Assembly: GCF_003664185.1 (NCBI RefSeq)
Contig: NZ_RCCS01000009.1
Span: forward strand, 62,001 to 126,000
From: Tenacibaculum discolor
GTDB lineage: Bacteria; Bacteroidota; Bacteroidia; Flavobacteriales; Flavobacteriaceae
Direction of reading: 5' to 3'
Length of the DNA: 64,000 bases
Shown: one piece after another, positions 25,921 through 35,201 of the stretch
Layout of the letters: every line of letters starts with the position of its first letter
How positions within the stretch are numbered: position 1 is the first letter of the stretch
Translations under genes and position numbers: made by a program
The notes under the pieces: model-generated
What the model was told of the DNA's origin: nothing
The model's database searches: none
The model's input: the letters and a program-made list of their open reading frames with translations, nothing else

Positions 25921-28346
25921 ACAAGATTATTGTTTTTATAATCTAACAATACATGGTCTCCTTTATTTACCTGTTCAGAAACTATCATTTTAGATATTAC
26001 CTTTTTAACATACGTTCTTACAACTCCAGCAATAGGTCTAGCACCATACTTTTGAGAAAAACCTTTTTTTGATAAAAATTCTAAAGCTTCATCAGAGATG
26101 TCTAATACTATTTGTTTTTGTTGTTCTAGCTGCTTTCTAAGCTTATTAAAATGTATTCCTAAAATATCTTGTGCTACTTTTTGATTAATTGGAGCGAATG
26201 GAACTACCTCTGTTAACCTTCCTAAAAATTCGGGTCTAAAGTGTTGTGCCATTACCTCTATTAACTCATTTGAAGTAGGAATTTTCCCTTCTGTTATTTG
26301 TTCAGCAATCCATTGACTACCGATGTTAGATGTAAAAATGACAATAGCATTAGAGAAGTCTCCTTCTCTACCTAGTTTATCATGAATCACACCCTCATCC
26401 ATTAATTGAAGAAAAACATCATATACAGAACTGTGAGCCTTTTCAATTTCATCAAATAAAACTACTGAATATGGACGCTGTCTTATTTTAGTTACTAACA
26501 TCCCTCCTTCTTCATAACCAACATATCCTGGAGGCGCTCCATAAAGCAATGCTGCAGAATGTTCTTCTTTAAATTCAGACATATCAAAACGAATCATCGC
26601 CGTTTCATCGTCAAATAATAACTCAGCTAATGATTTGGTCAATTCAGTTTTCCCTGTTCCTGTAGGCCCTAAAAAGAAGAAAGAACCAATTGGTTGCTTA
26701 GGGTTACTAAGTCCACTTCTCGACTCTATAATAGCATCTGATAATGTTTGAATAGCATTCGACTGACCTTTAACTCTCTCTTTTAGTCTTTTATCAATAT
26801 TGAGAAGACGTTCTTTTTCTTCTGTCTGAATTTTACCTAAAGGTATACCTGTTATTTCTGACACAACAGCTTCAATATCTATTTCACTTACAACATCTAT
26901 AGATGTCTTAGCTAGTTCTTTTAACATAGACAAGAATTCATCAACCTTAGATATTTCTTCCTGTAAATCTAGATTATCTGATACTAAATTAAATGACTTG
27001 GTTACTTTTGAAGTTTGAATAACACTAACTTTTCTGTAAATGGTATTGTAAATCAATTGTAAATCAGAAAAATCAAACTTCTCTGATTCTTTAACCTCTT
27101 GAAATTCTTTTTCTATTTTTCTAACTTCTCCTAATACCGTCGCATTACTCATTTTTACTGCTGCTACGGTTTTATCTATCAAATCTATTGCTCCATAGGG
27201 TAATTTTTTTTCTTTAAAATATCTTTTTGAAAGATGTATTGATTCCTCAATTGCTCTATCTGAAATTTTAATATCAAAATGTAGTTCTAGCCTTTTTTTG
27301 TGTCTATGTAAACATTTTAACATCTCTAAACCACCCAACTCTTCTAGCTTCAATATTTCTAATTTGCCATCAATAGGGTGTCTTTCAAGATTTTTTCTGT
27401 ATGAATCTGAATTAATAGTAAAAATCATATTAATTCGTCCTTCACTTAATTGAGCGTTTAAAATATTTACAATGGCATTAGTTTTTCCTGAAGAGTTTTC
27501 AAGTAATACATGAAGATCATCCACCACTAATATGGAAGGAGCATCAATAGACTCTAACTTCTCAAATAATTCTGATATTTTCTTGTTTACATCATTTTCA
27601 GAACTTGCTCCTGCTAATAGTTTTGGAACATTGAGTTTAAATACCAAATGACTTTTTAAATACTCATCTGTACTATTACTCAACTCTCTTACAAAGTAAT
27701 TTATAGTTGCTGTTTTTCCTATTCCAGAATCTCCAACTAGAATAACACCTTTACTTTCTGACCTTTCAAAATTTTCTAAGATTAATCGTACTTCTTTTTC
27801 TCTACCTAAGATTAAGTTTCCTTTTTGAATTACCTCTTGTGTTTGAAGATCTTCAATATATGAACTTATTGCCGAAATATTTTCTTTTGCATTTGATTCT
27901 AAAAAAGTAGGAGTATTTGCATTGTAGTGTTTTAAAATATCTTGTTCGGTTATTCCTAAAGTTTCTATTTGTTGGCCAGAATATACAACACCTTCTCTTA
28001 CTACTGCTGTAAAAATGCATAAAGCATCAATATTTTCTGTTCCTAATTTTATTTTTGAACGTTCAGACTCTTCAAAAACTTTAGCTACTTCGCTATCTGG
28101 ATTTACATCACCTGAAGCTTGTAGAGGCGTAGACTTATACATTTCTTTCATTACCTCAAACCACTCAAGGACATAGCTAGCATCTTTACCCATACCATCA
28201 ATAATCTCCTCTAAACCAGTAGGCTCGTTAATTAATGATATTATTAAATGGCTAACGCCATAGGTACTTTGATTTTCTCTGTAAGCAATACTTTTAGCTC
28301 TTTTTATGCTTGATAAAGCACTTGAACTGTAATCTTTTTCTATCAT
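25905..28346 (-). CDS. tssH: T6SS sheath-disassembly ATPase ClpV (TssH)
   Basis: An 813-residue Clp/Hsp100 ATPase. It has an N-domain (about 1-150), a first AAA+ module with Walker A GDSGIGKTA and Walker B ILVVDD, a middle coiled segment, and a second AAA+ module with Walker A GPTGTGKTE and Walker B VLFDEIEKAH. A C-terminal ClpB-D2-small domain carries YGARPIAGVVRTYV. It uses ATP to strip and recycle the contracted TssBC sheath. Its place between tssF and tssG, not near clpB partners, marks it as ClpV rather than ClpB or ClpC. Confidence 0.92.
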   Translation of the reverse strand: MIEKDYSSSALSSIKRAKSIAYRENQSTYGVSHLIISLINEPTGLEEIIDGMGKDASYVLEWFEVMKEMYKSTPLQASGDVNPDSEVAKVFEESERSKIKLGTENIDALCIFTAVVREGVVYSGQQIETLGITEQDILKHYNANTPTFLESNAKENISAISSYIEDLQTQEVIQKGNLILGREKEVRLILENFERSESKGVILVGDSGIGKTATINYFVRELSNSTDEYLKSHLVFKLNVPKLLAGASSENDVNKKISELFEKLESIDAPSILVVDDLHVLLENSSGKTNAIVNILNAQLSEGRINMIFTINSDSYRKNLERHPIDGKLEILKLEELGGLEMLKCLHRHKKRLELHFDIKISDRAIEESIHLSKRYFKEKKLPYGAIDLIDKTVAAVKMSNATVLGEVRKIEKEFQEVKESEKFDFSDLQLIYNTIYRKVSVIQTSKVTKSFNLVSDNLDLQEEISKVDEFLSMLKELAKTSIDVVSEIDIEAVVSEITGIPLGKIQTEEKERLLNIDKRLKERVKGQSNAIQTLSDAIIESRSGLSNPKQPIGSFFFLGPTGTGKTELTKSLAELLFDDETAMIRFDMSEFKEEHSAALLYGAPPGYVGYEEGGMLVTKIRQRPYSVVLFDEIEKAHSSVYDVFLQLMDEGVIHDKLGREGDFSNAIVIFTSNIGSQWIAEQITEGKIPTSNELIEVMAQHFRPEFLGRLTEVVPFAPINQKVAQDILGIHFNKLRKQLEQQKQIVLDISDEALEFLSKKGFSQKYGARPIAGVVRTYVKKVISKMIVSEQVNKGDHVLLDYKNNNLVWELV

Positions 28347-28348
28347 TT

Positions 28349-30130
28349 TTAAATAAAAAATACTTTATAAGTTATATTTGATATAGATCTCTTTTCCAGT
28401 TCCTTCTCAAGATAATAACTGAAAAGGGTTTGTTTTTCTTTAGAGATTAACTCTTTTTTTGTTTTAATATATATATCAGTGGTTCTTATCAAACCTTTTT
28501 TCTTTTCTTTTGAAATCGCTACACCGTCTTTTATCGAAATTTCTTCAACAAAACGCCCTATTTTACTATTTACAAAGCTTTTTACATCTTCTCTTGTTAC
28601 AATTCTTTCTCTTGTAAGCAGCCCATAACGTAAACCGTTTATTTTGTCATGTTCTTCCTTTCTAATATAACCTCCTATTGTATCTGTTTTTAACTTTATC
28701 TTACTGTCGATAAACTTACCTGTTCTATATTGATTAAAGGTGTAACTTGTGTTAATTCCATTAGCCTGACTAGCATTTGTTAACCAATATTGAAACTCGT
28801 AATTAAAAGCTTCTTTATGCGGATAGGTCAATAAAAAAGTTTTATCATTAGTTGCATTAACCTCTCCAAATTCTAAATGAATTTTCTTATCAATTTCATC
28901 TAGTTTTTCATGCAAGTCATCTAAATAGGCTTGTATAATATCATAACCTATTGAAGAAAAAGCACTCCCTTCTTCTCTTACTGTTTGTGAGGTTTTACTC
29001 AACATCATTTTAGCACTTCTAGTATCAAACCTTCCTATATCACCAAAATATAACGAGTAACCACCTTCAAGGCTTTCTGTAGAGTTTCCTATAACATTAG
29101 CATAACTATTTCCTTTATCATCATTTAAACTTTCAATATTTAAAAAATAGTCCACACCTTCACTAAGCACAGATAAAATCCTACCGTTTTTTCTAAAATT
29201 ATGCTGTTTGTACTCTAGTTTTCTATTAACTACCGGAAAAGTATTTAAACTCACATCTATTCCTTGCAGTTTATCTTTAGAAAAAACCTCTGGAAGCTTT
29301 ACTTTAAACCACAACAATTTCTCATTTAAATCTTCTGGTTCAACGAAAAAATCGTCCTGTTCACCAAACAACTCTGTAATTGTTTTTTTTGACTTACAAG
29401 ATTCATTTAAACTTAACGTATAAAAACAATCTTCATAAAACGAAACAACATCATCAAAATAATGAACTTCACTATTCTTGTTTATTAACTCTTCCTTATC
29501 TAGAAACATTTCATTACCATCCACATCATAAACCTTCATCGTTTTTAAAAAAGGTAAGAGTAAACTATCTTTTAAAATAAAACAAAGGGATAAGTTGTTT
29601 GTTTCCTCTAACAATTCATTTGAAATCTCTACTCCAAACCAAAGTTCATAATCTTTAATTTTATTCTCCTGAGATAAATAAAGAGCATCTTCTATATTTC
29701 CAAATTGATTTTCACTTATTTGCAATTTATCATCATATCCTAAATATTTAACAGAGGCATTTATGAGTTGTTTTGCGATAATGGGTGTAAAGAAGACATC
29801 TAATTTTTCTTCTCCAAATCTTCTTTTTGAGCAATAAAAATGATCTGAAACATAAAGCTGCGTAGTATCATCTTCTGGTTGTGCTTTTAGCAAAGCATGC
29901 GAAGGTGAGGGTAAAGACCATTTATTACTTACTAATATCCTAGATAATCTATCTAGCAGTTCTTTATCTGAAACATCTACCTGTTGATGTAATTTTGATA
30001 TTTCATAAGCAAAAGTATGTAGTAATAAATCTAAAATAGGGTCGACACTTCTTTTGTCTTTAATTCCCCATAACTCCATCGAACGCAAAAGCATTCGATT
30101 TTTAATTTTCATAAAGTATTCGTCTCTCAT
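28349..30130 (-). CDS. tssF: T6SS baseplate protein TssF
   Basis: A 593-residue protein. The N-terminus (DPILDLLLHTFAYEISKLHQQV...LSRILVSNKWSLPSP) has the typical TssF pattern, with a family-wide PSHALLKAQP-like segment. The C-terminal half has beta-rich regions such as YSLYFGDIGRFD. TssF forms the core of the baseplate wedge with TssG and TssE. The gene is 15 bases downstream of tssE and two bases upstream of clpV. Confidence 0.9.
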   Translation of the reverse strand: MRDEYFMKIKNRMLLRSMELWGIKDKRSVDPILDLLLHTFAYEISKLHQQVDVSDKELLDRLSRILVSNKWSLPSPSHALLKAQPEDDTTQLYVSDHFYCSKRRFGEEKLDVFFTPIIAKQLINASVKYLGYDDKLQISENQFGNIEDALYLSQENKIKDYELWFGVEISNELLEETNNLSLCFILKDSLLLPFLKTMKVYDVDGNEMFLDKEELINKNSEVHYFDDVVSFYEDCFYTLSLNESCKSKKTITELFGEQDDFFVEPEDLNEKLLWFKVKLPEVFSKDKLQGIDVSLNTFPVVNRKLEYKQHNFRKNGRILSVLSEGVDYFLNIESLNDDKGNSYANVIGNSTESLEGGYSLYFGDIGRFDTRSAKMMLSKTSQTVREEGSAFSSIGYDIIQAYLDDLHEKLDEIDKKIHLEFGEVNATNDKTFLLTYPHKEAFNYEFQYWLTNASQANGINTSYTFNQYRTGKFIDSKIKLKTDTIGGYIRKEEHDKINGLRYGLLTRERIVTREDVKSFVNSKIGRFVEEISIKDGVAISKEKKKGLIRTTDIYIKTKKELISKEKQTLFSYYLEKELEKRSISNITYKVFFI

Positions 30131-30145
30131 TGCGTTTTTTTCTTT

Positions 30146-30580
30146 TTATTGAGATAAAGGGCTGATGTAAAAAAGTGTAGCGAAATTAAATGGAGCTTCG
30201 GTTTCAATAATTGTCCCAAAAACTTTTATCTCTGCTTTTCTTCTTACATGAACATCAGTAGTCTCAGCATCATCATCTATTTCAGATAACCTTACACTAA
30301 CTCTAATATCCTTAAGCCTAGGTTCATATTCAATAAAGGCGTAATATAAAGAATCTTTAACTTTTTCTTCCCATTTATTGATTTTAACCAACTGATTAAA
30401 CTCTAAGTCCCAAATATCGGAACCATAATTGGGTCTTCCAAAAACTTCGCCCTGTTTTGAAGTAGCAATTATCATGAGGTGCTGGGCTATGGATTCTTCA
30501 AGTGTACACCCCAATCTATTATTTTCTTTATTTCTTTTTGTTATACTGGAAAAGTCTAGGGGGATCTTCAAATAATTCAT
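30146..30580 (-). CDS. tssE: T6SS baseplate protein TssE (gp25-like)
   Basis: A 144-residue lysozyme-like gp25/GPW protein. Visible landmarks are SIAQHLMIIATSKQGEVFGRPNYGSDIWDLEF, given here as the segment around residues 29-60 with its conserved Arg-Pro-x-Tyr-Gly, and ALYYAFIEYEPRL-like EPRLKDIRVSVRL. It starts the sheath at the wedge. It is the first gene of the leftward T6SS operon, divergent from tssB across an 80-bp region. Confidence 0.85.
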   Translation of the reverse strand: MNYLKIPLDFSSITKRNKENNRLGCTLEESIAQHLMIIATSKQGEVFGRPNYGSDIWDLEFNQLVKINKWEEKVKDSLYYAFIEYEPRLKDIRVSVRLSEIDDDAETTDVHVRRKAEIKVFGTIIETEAPFNFATLFYISPLSQ

Positions 30581-30660
30581 TTTTCCTTAATTTTTTTCTG
30601 TAAAAATAATTTTTTTTATCAATTATTTAATAGATTCGTAGCAGAATAAAAAAAATTATT
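30581..30660. promoter_or_regulatory. Divergent tssE/tssB control region
   Basis: An 80-bp AT-rich region between the two divergent T6SS transcripts must contain both promoters. The only near match to the Bacteroidota -7 box is TAGATTCG at 30631-30638 on the plus strand, without a clear -33 element. No operator-like palindrome was seen. Confidence 0.4.
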
Positions 30661-31116
30661 ATGGCAATGTACAATTACGGAATTGGAGGTAATGAAGTTA
30701 AAGTTGATGCTAATGAATCAATCGCAAACATTTCTTCCAACAAAACCCTATTAATCCAAAAACTTACCGACGAAGCTCCAGCAACCCCCGAAGCTACTTA
30801 TGGTTTAGACACTATCGAAGCTGTATTTGAAAAGTTTTCACCTTCAGTAAAACTTGAACACACTGATGAAAATGGTGCTGACGTTAAAGAATCTTTAAAC
30901 TTCAATAATTTAAGTGATTTTAACGTTGAGAACATTAAAGCTAACAGTTCTTTTCTAAATAAACTTGATATAGAAAAGGATCAGTACTTAAGAATTTCAA
31001 GACAATTATCTTCTAACAGAGCACTAATGAAAGCTCTTAGCAACCCCGAAACTAAAGATACATTTATCAAGATTTTAGAAGAATCTATTAAAGAAATCGA
31101 TCAAGCTGAACAATAA
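30661..31116 (+). CDS. tssB: T6SS sheath small subunit TssB
   Basis: A 151-residue protein. It has an N-terminal beta part with a TssB-like Lys-Leu-Glu-His-Thr segment and a central LNFNNLSDFNVENI (the conserved Leu-x-Phe-x-x-x-x-Asp-Phe sheath motif). It ends in a helix (SNRALMKALSNPETKDTF) followed by a Glu/Lys helix. It pairs with TssC, encoded 21 bases downstream, to form the contractile sheath. The sequence is typical of Bacteroidota TssB, which diverges from the proteobacterial protein. Confidence 0.9.
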   Translation: MAMYNYGIGGNEVKVDANESIANISSNKTLLIQKLTDEAPATPEATYGLDTIEAVFEKFSPSVKLEHTDENGADVKESLNFNNLSDFNVENIKANSSFLNKLDIEKDQYLRISRQLSSNRALMKALSNPETKDTFIKILEESIKEIDQAEQ

Positions 31117-31137
31117 AAACAAAAAACATAATTAGCT

Positions 31138-32502
31138 ATGTCTACAAAAGTAAAAACGCAACAGTCGGAAGAAGTAAAACAACAGTCCCCTAGTCAAGAA
31201 GTAGCTAACGCTATTGACGGTATTAAAGAATATGGAGGTTTCTCTTTTATTGAGAATATTGTTGATGGATACTCAAACTTAAACCCAAAAAGAAAAGCTA
31301 GAAAAAGTCTATTTTTAAACGACGAGCAATGGAAAGGAGAAAGAAAAAACTTAAAAAACAGACTTTCTGTTTGGTTAGAAATTCTAAAAAGTAGCGAAAA
31401 CATAGAATCGATGTGTGATTCTGCAAAAGAAAAAGCTACTAACATCGAAGGAGTTTTAAACTACAACTTAAAGAAAACCTTAGAAAAGACTAAGGAATTA
31501 GAAACCTCATACAGATCTGTAGCTTTATTCTACAAAAACACAGAGAAAGATAAGGTTAAAAACATTACAATCTTAAATGCCGATTTAAGTCAATTAAAAG
31601 ATTTAGAAAACCCTCTTTTTATAGACTATGTATCAAATGAACTTAAACAAAATTTTGATAGATTAGATTTAAAAGACAACTACTCTATATTAGTAGTACC
31701 TGGTTATCTTGGTTCTAACGTAGTGTTAGATAAATGGTCTAAAATAGCATACGAAAACAAAGCTGTTTTATTAACCGATTTCCAAGACTTAGAAACCCCA
31801 GATGACATTATCGACATGTTCTCTAACGCTAATCACTCAGGAGGAGAAGTTCATAAGTCAAACACTTTAATGACCTGTAACTGGCTTTTAGGAAGAAAAA
31901 AAGAAGACGCTGTTGGTGAAGAGGACAATTTATACGTTCCACCATCTTCTGCTTTAGCTGGTAAAATATACCACACTTTAATGTCACAAGTAGTAGCAGG
32001 TAAAAAGTTTGGTGGTATTAACGAAGTAGAAAGTGTAAGATTCGACCTTAAGAAAAGTGAAATTTCTGAAATTGAAAAAATGGGATTAGTTCCTATGGTA
32101 AACGAATATAGTAAAGTAATGGCTTTCTCAGCTAAAACTTTATTTAACGGAGACAACTTAGGGCTACAAACCTACTCTGTTGTAAGAGTATTTGACCATA
32201 TAACAAAAGTATTATTTGATTTCTTAAACAGACGTGCATTTGAGAATTGGAGTTCAAGAACTGAAGCTGATTTACGTCGTCAAATAGTTAAGTTTTTAGA
32301 TGATATCCAAGGACCAACTAAATTAATCGAACGTTTTAAGGTTATAAAAATAGAACAGGATCAAAACCAAAAAGACCGTGTTTTATTAGACATTCATATC
32401 ACTCCTTATTTCCCTGCTAAAAGTTTTGTTATCCAATTAGACGGACACAAAGGAGATGGACCTGAAGATGCTGTATGGCACAGTGAATACGTTCAACAAT
32501 AA
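31138..32502 (+). CDS. tssC: T6SS sheath large subunit TssC
   Basis: A 454-residue protein. Family landmarks include CNWLLGRKK (residues ~246), VVRVFDHITKVLFDFLNRRAFENW (about 345-368, shown here in parts: VVRVFDHITKVLFDFL), and a C-terminal DIHITPYFPAKSFVIQL that matches the TssC end motif. The Lys/Gln-rich first 20 residues are probably flexible. Together with TssB it makes the sheath that contracts and is then dismantled by ClpV. Confidence 0.93.
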   Translation: MSTKVKTQQSEEVKQQSPSQEVANAIDGIKEYGGFSFIENIVDGYSNLNPKRKARKSLFLNDEQWKGERKNLKNRLSVWLEILKSSENIESMCDSAKEKATNIEGVLNYNLKKTLEKTKELETSYRSVALFYKNTEKDKVKNITILNADLSQLKDLENPLFIDYVSNELKQNFDRLDLKDNYSILVVPGYLGSNVVLDKWSKIAYENKAVLLTDFQDLETPDDIIDMFSNANHSGGEVHKSNTLMTCNWLLGRKKEDAVGEEDNLYVPPSSALAGKIYHTLMSQVVAGKKFGGINEVESVRFDLKKSEISEIEKMGLVPMVNEYSKVMAFSAKTLFNGDNLGLQTYSVVRVFDHITKVLFDFLNRRAFENWSSRTEADLRRQIVKFLDDIQGPTKLIERFKVIKIEQDQNQKDRVLLDIHITPYFPAKSFVIQLDGHKGDGPEDAVWHSEYVQQ

Positions 32503-32545
32503 TTCAACTTTAAAATACATTCATTTTCTTTTATAGAAAAGAACA

Positions 32546-32582
32546 GAAAAAGCAAAAGTTTAAAACTTTTGCTTTTTTTATT
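32546..32582 (+). terminator. Intrinsic terminator after tssC
   Basis: AAAAGCAAAAGTTT pairs with AAACTTTTGCTTTT, followed by a T run. It ends the tssBC transcript. Confidence 0.85.
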
Positions 32583-32784
32583 TAAAGAGCATAAAACAAT
32601 ATTGCTACCCTCTCTACTCTCTTTAACAAAACACTGCTCAACAAAAGCTGTCTTTTTCATAAAAATTTCTTAAAACACTCTATAATAAGCTACAAAAAGT
32701 AAAATTCAGTTTTTTATCACAATACATACAACTATTTTTGTAAGCTTTAAACACTCTTTACGAATAAGATAAAAAAACATTTTT

Positions 32785-33237
32785 ATGAATTTACAAGAAC
32801 TAAAAAATAATATAGATACCATAATTAGCAACAAAGATTCAAAAGAAGAAAAGTTACAACAAATTTGTGATTATTTAGCTTCAGAAATCTCTTATTACGA
32901 TTGGGTTGGTTTCTATTTTAAAAATGGAGACAAGGAAGAATTAAAATTAGCACAATTCAATGGTGAACCTACAGATCATACAATTATTCCTTTTGGAAAG
33001 GGTATTTGTGGTCAAGTAGCTATTAGCAATGAAAACTTTGTAGTACAAGACGTTAGCGAACAAGACAATTATATCTCTTGTGGATGGAAGGTGAAATCTG
33101 AGATTGTTATTCCTATTTTTGTCAACGATGAAAACGTAGGGCAAATTGATATTGATTCTCATACAGTTAACCCATTTACCCAAAATGATGAGGTTTTATT
33201 AGAGTACATTTGTAAAAAAGTAGCTGATTTTATATAA
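32785..33237 (+). CDS. GAF-domain protein related to free-methionine-(R)-sulfoxide reductase
   Basis: A 150-residue single GAF domain. It matches fRMsr in FGKGICGQVA, in Val-Gln-Asp-Val, and in SEIVIPI...GQIDIDS. In E. coli fRMsr, Cys94 and Cys118 correspond to the Cys in GKGICG and in ISCG here, so both are kept. The third, Cys84, is replaced: the equivalent position, ten residues before GKGIC's Cys, is Thr/His-Thr. fRMsr reduces free Met-(R)-sulfoxide; with two of three Cys the enzyme may still work, or the protein may be a sensor. A TATTTTTG -7 box is at 32733-32740. Confidence 0.7.
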   Translation: MNLQELKNNIDTIISNKDSKEEKLQQICDYLASEISYYDWVGFYFKNGDKEELKLAQFNGEPTDHTIIPFGKGICGQVAISNENFVVQDVSEQDNYISCGWKVKSEIVIPIFVNDENVGQIDIDSHTVNPFTQNDEVLLEYICKKVADFI

Positions 33238-33323
33238 TTTTTACATAATCACTTGATTATTAAGTTTTTTTTTATTTTATTTGATCTCTGATTTTTTTAA
33301 CAACCCCATTAATCCCCTTAAAT

Positions 33324-33449
33324 ATGAGCAGTAGAGAACATCCTTCTTATGCAGCATTAGGCAGTGCTAATGCTCGTTCAGAATCTCAACAATCTTTAGT
33401 AGAAAAATTCACTATCTGGTTTCGCAATTTTTTAGAAACTGCAGAGTAG
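33324..33449 (+). CDS. Small 41-residue protein
   Basis: An ATG at 33324 opens a 41-residue frame (MSSREHPSYAALGSANARSE...), with an amphipathic/aromatic second half (VEKFTIWFRNFLE). It is followed closely by a strong terminator, making a compact monocistronic unit. I do not recognise it, but the balanced composition, unlike random AT-rich frames here, suggests a real gene. Confidence 0.5.
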   Translation: MSSREHPSYAALGSANARSESQQSLVEKFTIWFRNFLETAE

Positions 33450-33476
33450 TTTTTCTTTTACAATTTTGTTGTTGAA

Positions 33477-33517
33477 AAAACACCACCAAAATCATTTTAT
33501 TTTTGGTGGTGTTTTCA
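33477..33517 (+). terminator. Intrinsic terminator after the 41-residue ORF
   Basis: AAAACACCACCAAAA pairs with TTTTGGTGGTGTTTT around a short AT loop, with T residues following. The A/T flanks make it usable in both directions. Confidence 0.85.
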
Positions 33518-33539
33518 ATCTTAAAAACTTAAAAAATTA

Positions 33540-33570
33540 TTGTGTAACGCCTACTGTTTTACTAGCTTTG
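33540..33570 (+). promoter_or_regulatory. purH promoter
   Basis: TTG at 33540-33542, 20 bases, then TAGCTTTG at 33563-33570: a full match to the Bacteroidota -33/-7 pattern, 22 bases before the purH ATG. Confidence 0.7.
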
Positions 33571-33592
33571 CAAGCTTAACAACACAACAATA

Positions 33593-35119
33593 ATGAACAA
33601 TACAAAAACTATTAAATCAGCATTAATTTCCGTTTTCCATAAGGACGGATTAGAGCCTATTGTTAAAAAACTTAACGAACTAGGCGTTACTATTTACTCT
33701 ACAGGAGGTACAGAAAAGTTTATCAAAGACTTAGGGATTGATGTAGTACCAGTAGAAGATGTTACTTCGTATCCTTCTATTTTAGGAGGAAGAGTAAAAA
33801 CTTTACACCCTAAAGTTTTTGGAGGAATTTTAAACAGACAAGATCACGAAGGTGATATTGCCGAGATGGAAGAATACAATATACCTCAATTAGATTTAGT
33901 AATTGTAGATTTATATCCTTTTGAAAAAACAGTAGCTTCAGGAGCTTCTGAACAAGATATTATTGAAAAAATTGATATTGGTGGTATTTCACTAATTCGT
34001 GCCGCAGCCAAAAACTTTAAAGACACTGTAATTGTCTCTTCAATGGAACAATACGAAGATTTCTTAACTATTATTTCAGATAACAACGGAGAAACTTCGT
34101 TGAACGATAGAAAAAAGTTTGCTGCTAAAGCTTTTAACATCTCTTCACATTACGACACTGCTATTTTCAATTATTTCAATGAAGATGAAGTTGTATATAA
34201 AGCTAGCGAAACTACCTCTAAAGTATTACGTTATGGAGAGAATCCTCATCAAAAAGGTTTTTTCTTTGGCGATTTAGATGCTATGTTTGATAAACTACAT
34301 GGAAAAGAATTAAGCTACAATAACTTATTAGATGTTGATGCTGCTGTTAATTTAATAGAAGAATTTAAAGGTGAAGATCCAACTTTTGCTATTTTAAAGC
34401 ATAACAACGCTTGTGGTTTTGCTCAAAGAAAAACTATTCACCAAGCCTATGTAGATGCATTAGCTGGCGACCCTGTTTCTGCTTTTGGTGGTATATTAAT
34501 TTCTAACACTACTATTGATAAAGCTACTGCTGAAGAAATTCATAAATTATTCTGTGAAGTGGTTATTGCTCCTGCTTATGATGCAGACGCATTAGAAGTT
34601 TTAAAAGGTAAGAAAAATAGAGTAATTTTAATTCAAAAAGAAGTTGAATTACCTAAACAAACAGTAAGAACAGCCTTAAACGGAGTATTAGTTCAAGATA
34701 AAGATTATATTACAGACAAATTAGATGATTTATCATACCCTACTAACAATAAACCTTCAGAAAGTGAGTTAGAGGACTTGTTATTTGCATCTAAATTGTG
34801 TAAAAACACTAAGTCTAACACTATTATTTTAGTAAAAGACAAACAATTATTGGCTGGGGGAACAGGTCAAACAAGTAGAGTTGATGCTTTAAGACAAGCC
34901 ATTGAAAAGGCTAATAGCTTTAACTTTGACTTAAATGGAGCTGTTATGGCTAGTGATGCTTTTTTCCCTTTTCCTGACTGTGTAGAAATAGCAGATAAAG
35001 CAGGTATAAAAAGTGTAATTCAACCAGGGGGGTCTATTAAAGACCAGTTAAGTATTGATTATTGTAACGATAATAATGTAGCTATGGTTTTTACTGGAAC
35101 TAGACATTTTAAACATTAA
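33593..35119 (+). CDS. purH: Bifunctional AICAR transformylase/IMP cyclohydrolase PurH
   Basis: A 508-residue protein catalysing the last two steps of de novo IMP synthesis. The N-terminal IMP cyclohydrolase (MGS-like) domain shows IYSTGGTEKFI, TSYPSILGGRVKTLHPKVFGG and VDLYPF. The C-terminal transformylase shows RYGENPHQ, LKHNNACGFA, the catalytic Lys-His pair, and ending SDAFFPFPD...QPGGS. Full length; it has its own promoter. Confidence 0.97.
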   Translation: MNNTKTIKSALISVFHKDGLEPIVKKLNELGVTIYSTGGTEKFIKDLGIDVVPVEDVTSYPSILGGRVKTLHPKVFGGILNRQDHEGDIAEMEEYNIPQLDLVIVDLYPFEKTVASGASEQDIIEKIDIGGISLIRAAAKNFKDTVIVSSMEQYEDFLTIISDNNGETSLNDRKKFAAKAFNISSHYDTAIFNYFNEDEVVYKASETTSKVLRYGENPHQKGFFFGDLDAMFDKLHGKELSYNNLLDVDAAVNLIEEFKGEDPTFAILKHNNACGFAQRKTIHQAYVDALAGDPVSAFGGILISNTTIDKATAEEIHKLFCEVVIAPAYDADALEVLKGKKNRVILIQKEVELPKQTVRTALNGVLVQDKDYITDKLDDLSYPTNNKPSESELEDLLFASKLCKNTKSNTIILVKDKQLLAGGTGQTSRVDALRQAIEKANSFNFDLNGAVMASDAFFPFPDCVEIADKAGIKSVIQPGGSIKDQLSIDYCNDNNVAMVFTGTRHFKH

Positions 35120-35153
35120 TTATATTGAGTGTAAAATACCCACAGATTTTTAT

Positions 35154-35161
35154 TAGATTTG
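35154..35161 (+). promoter_or_regulatory. -7 box of the mreB operon promoter
   Basis: TAGATTTG, an exact TAnnTTTG match, lies 40 bases upstream of the mreB ATG. The nearest TTG upstream is 26 bases away, longer than usual, so the -33 element is uncertain. Confidence 0.5.
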
Positions 35162-35201
35162 TGAGAATACATTAAAATTAAATATAAATAACGAAATCTT
35201 T

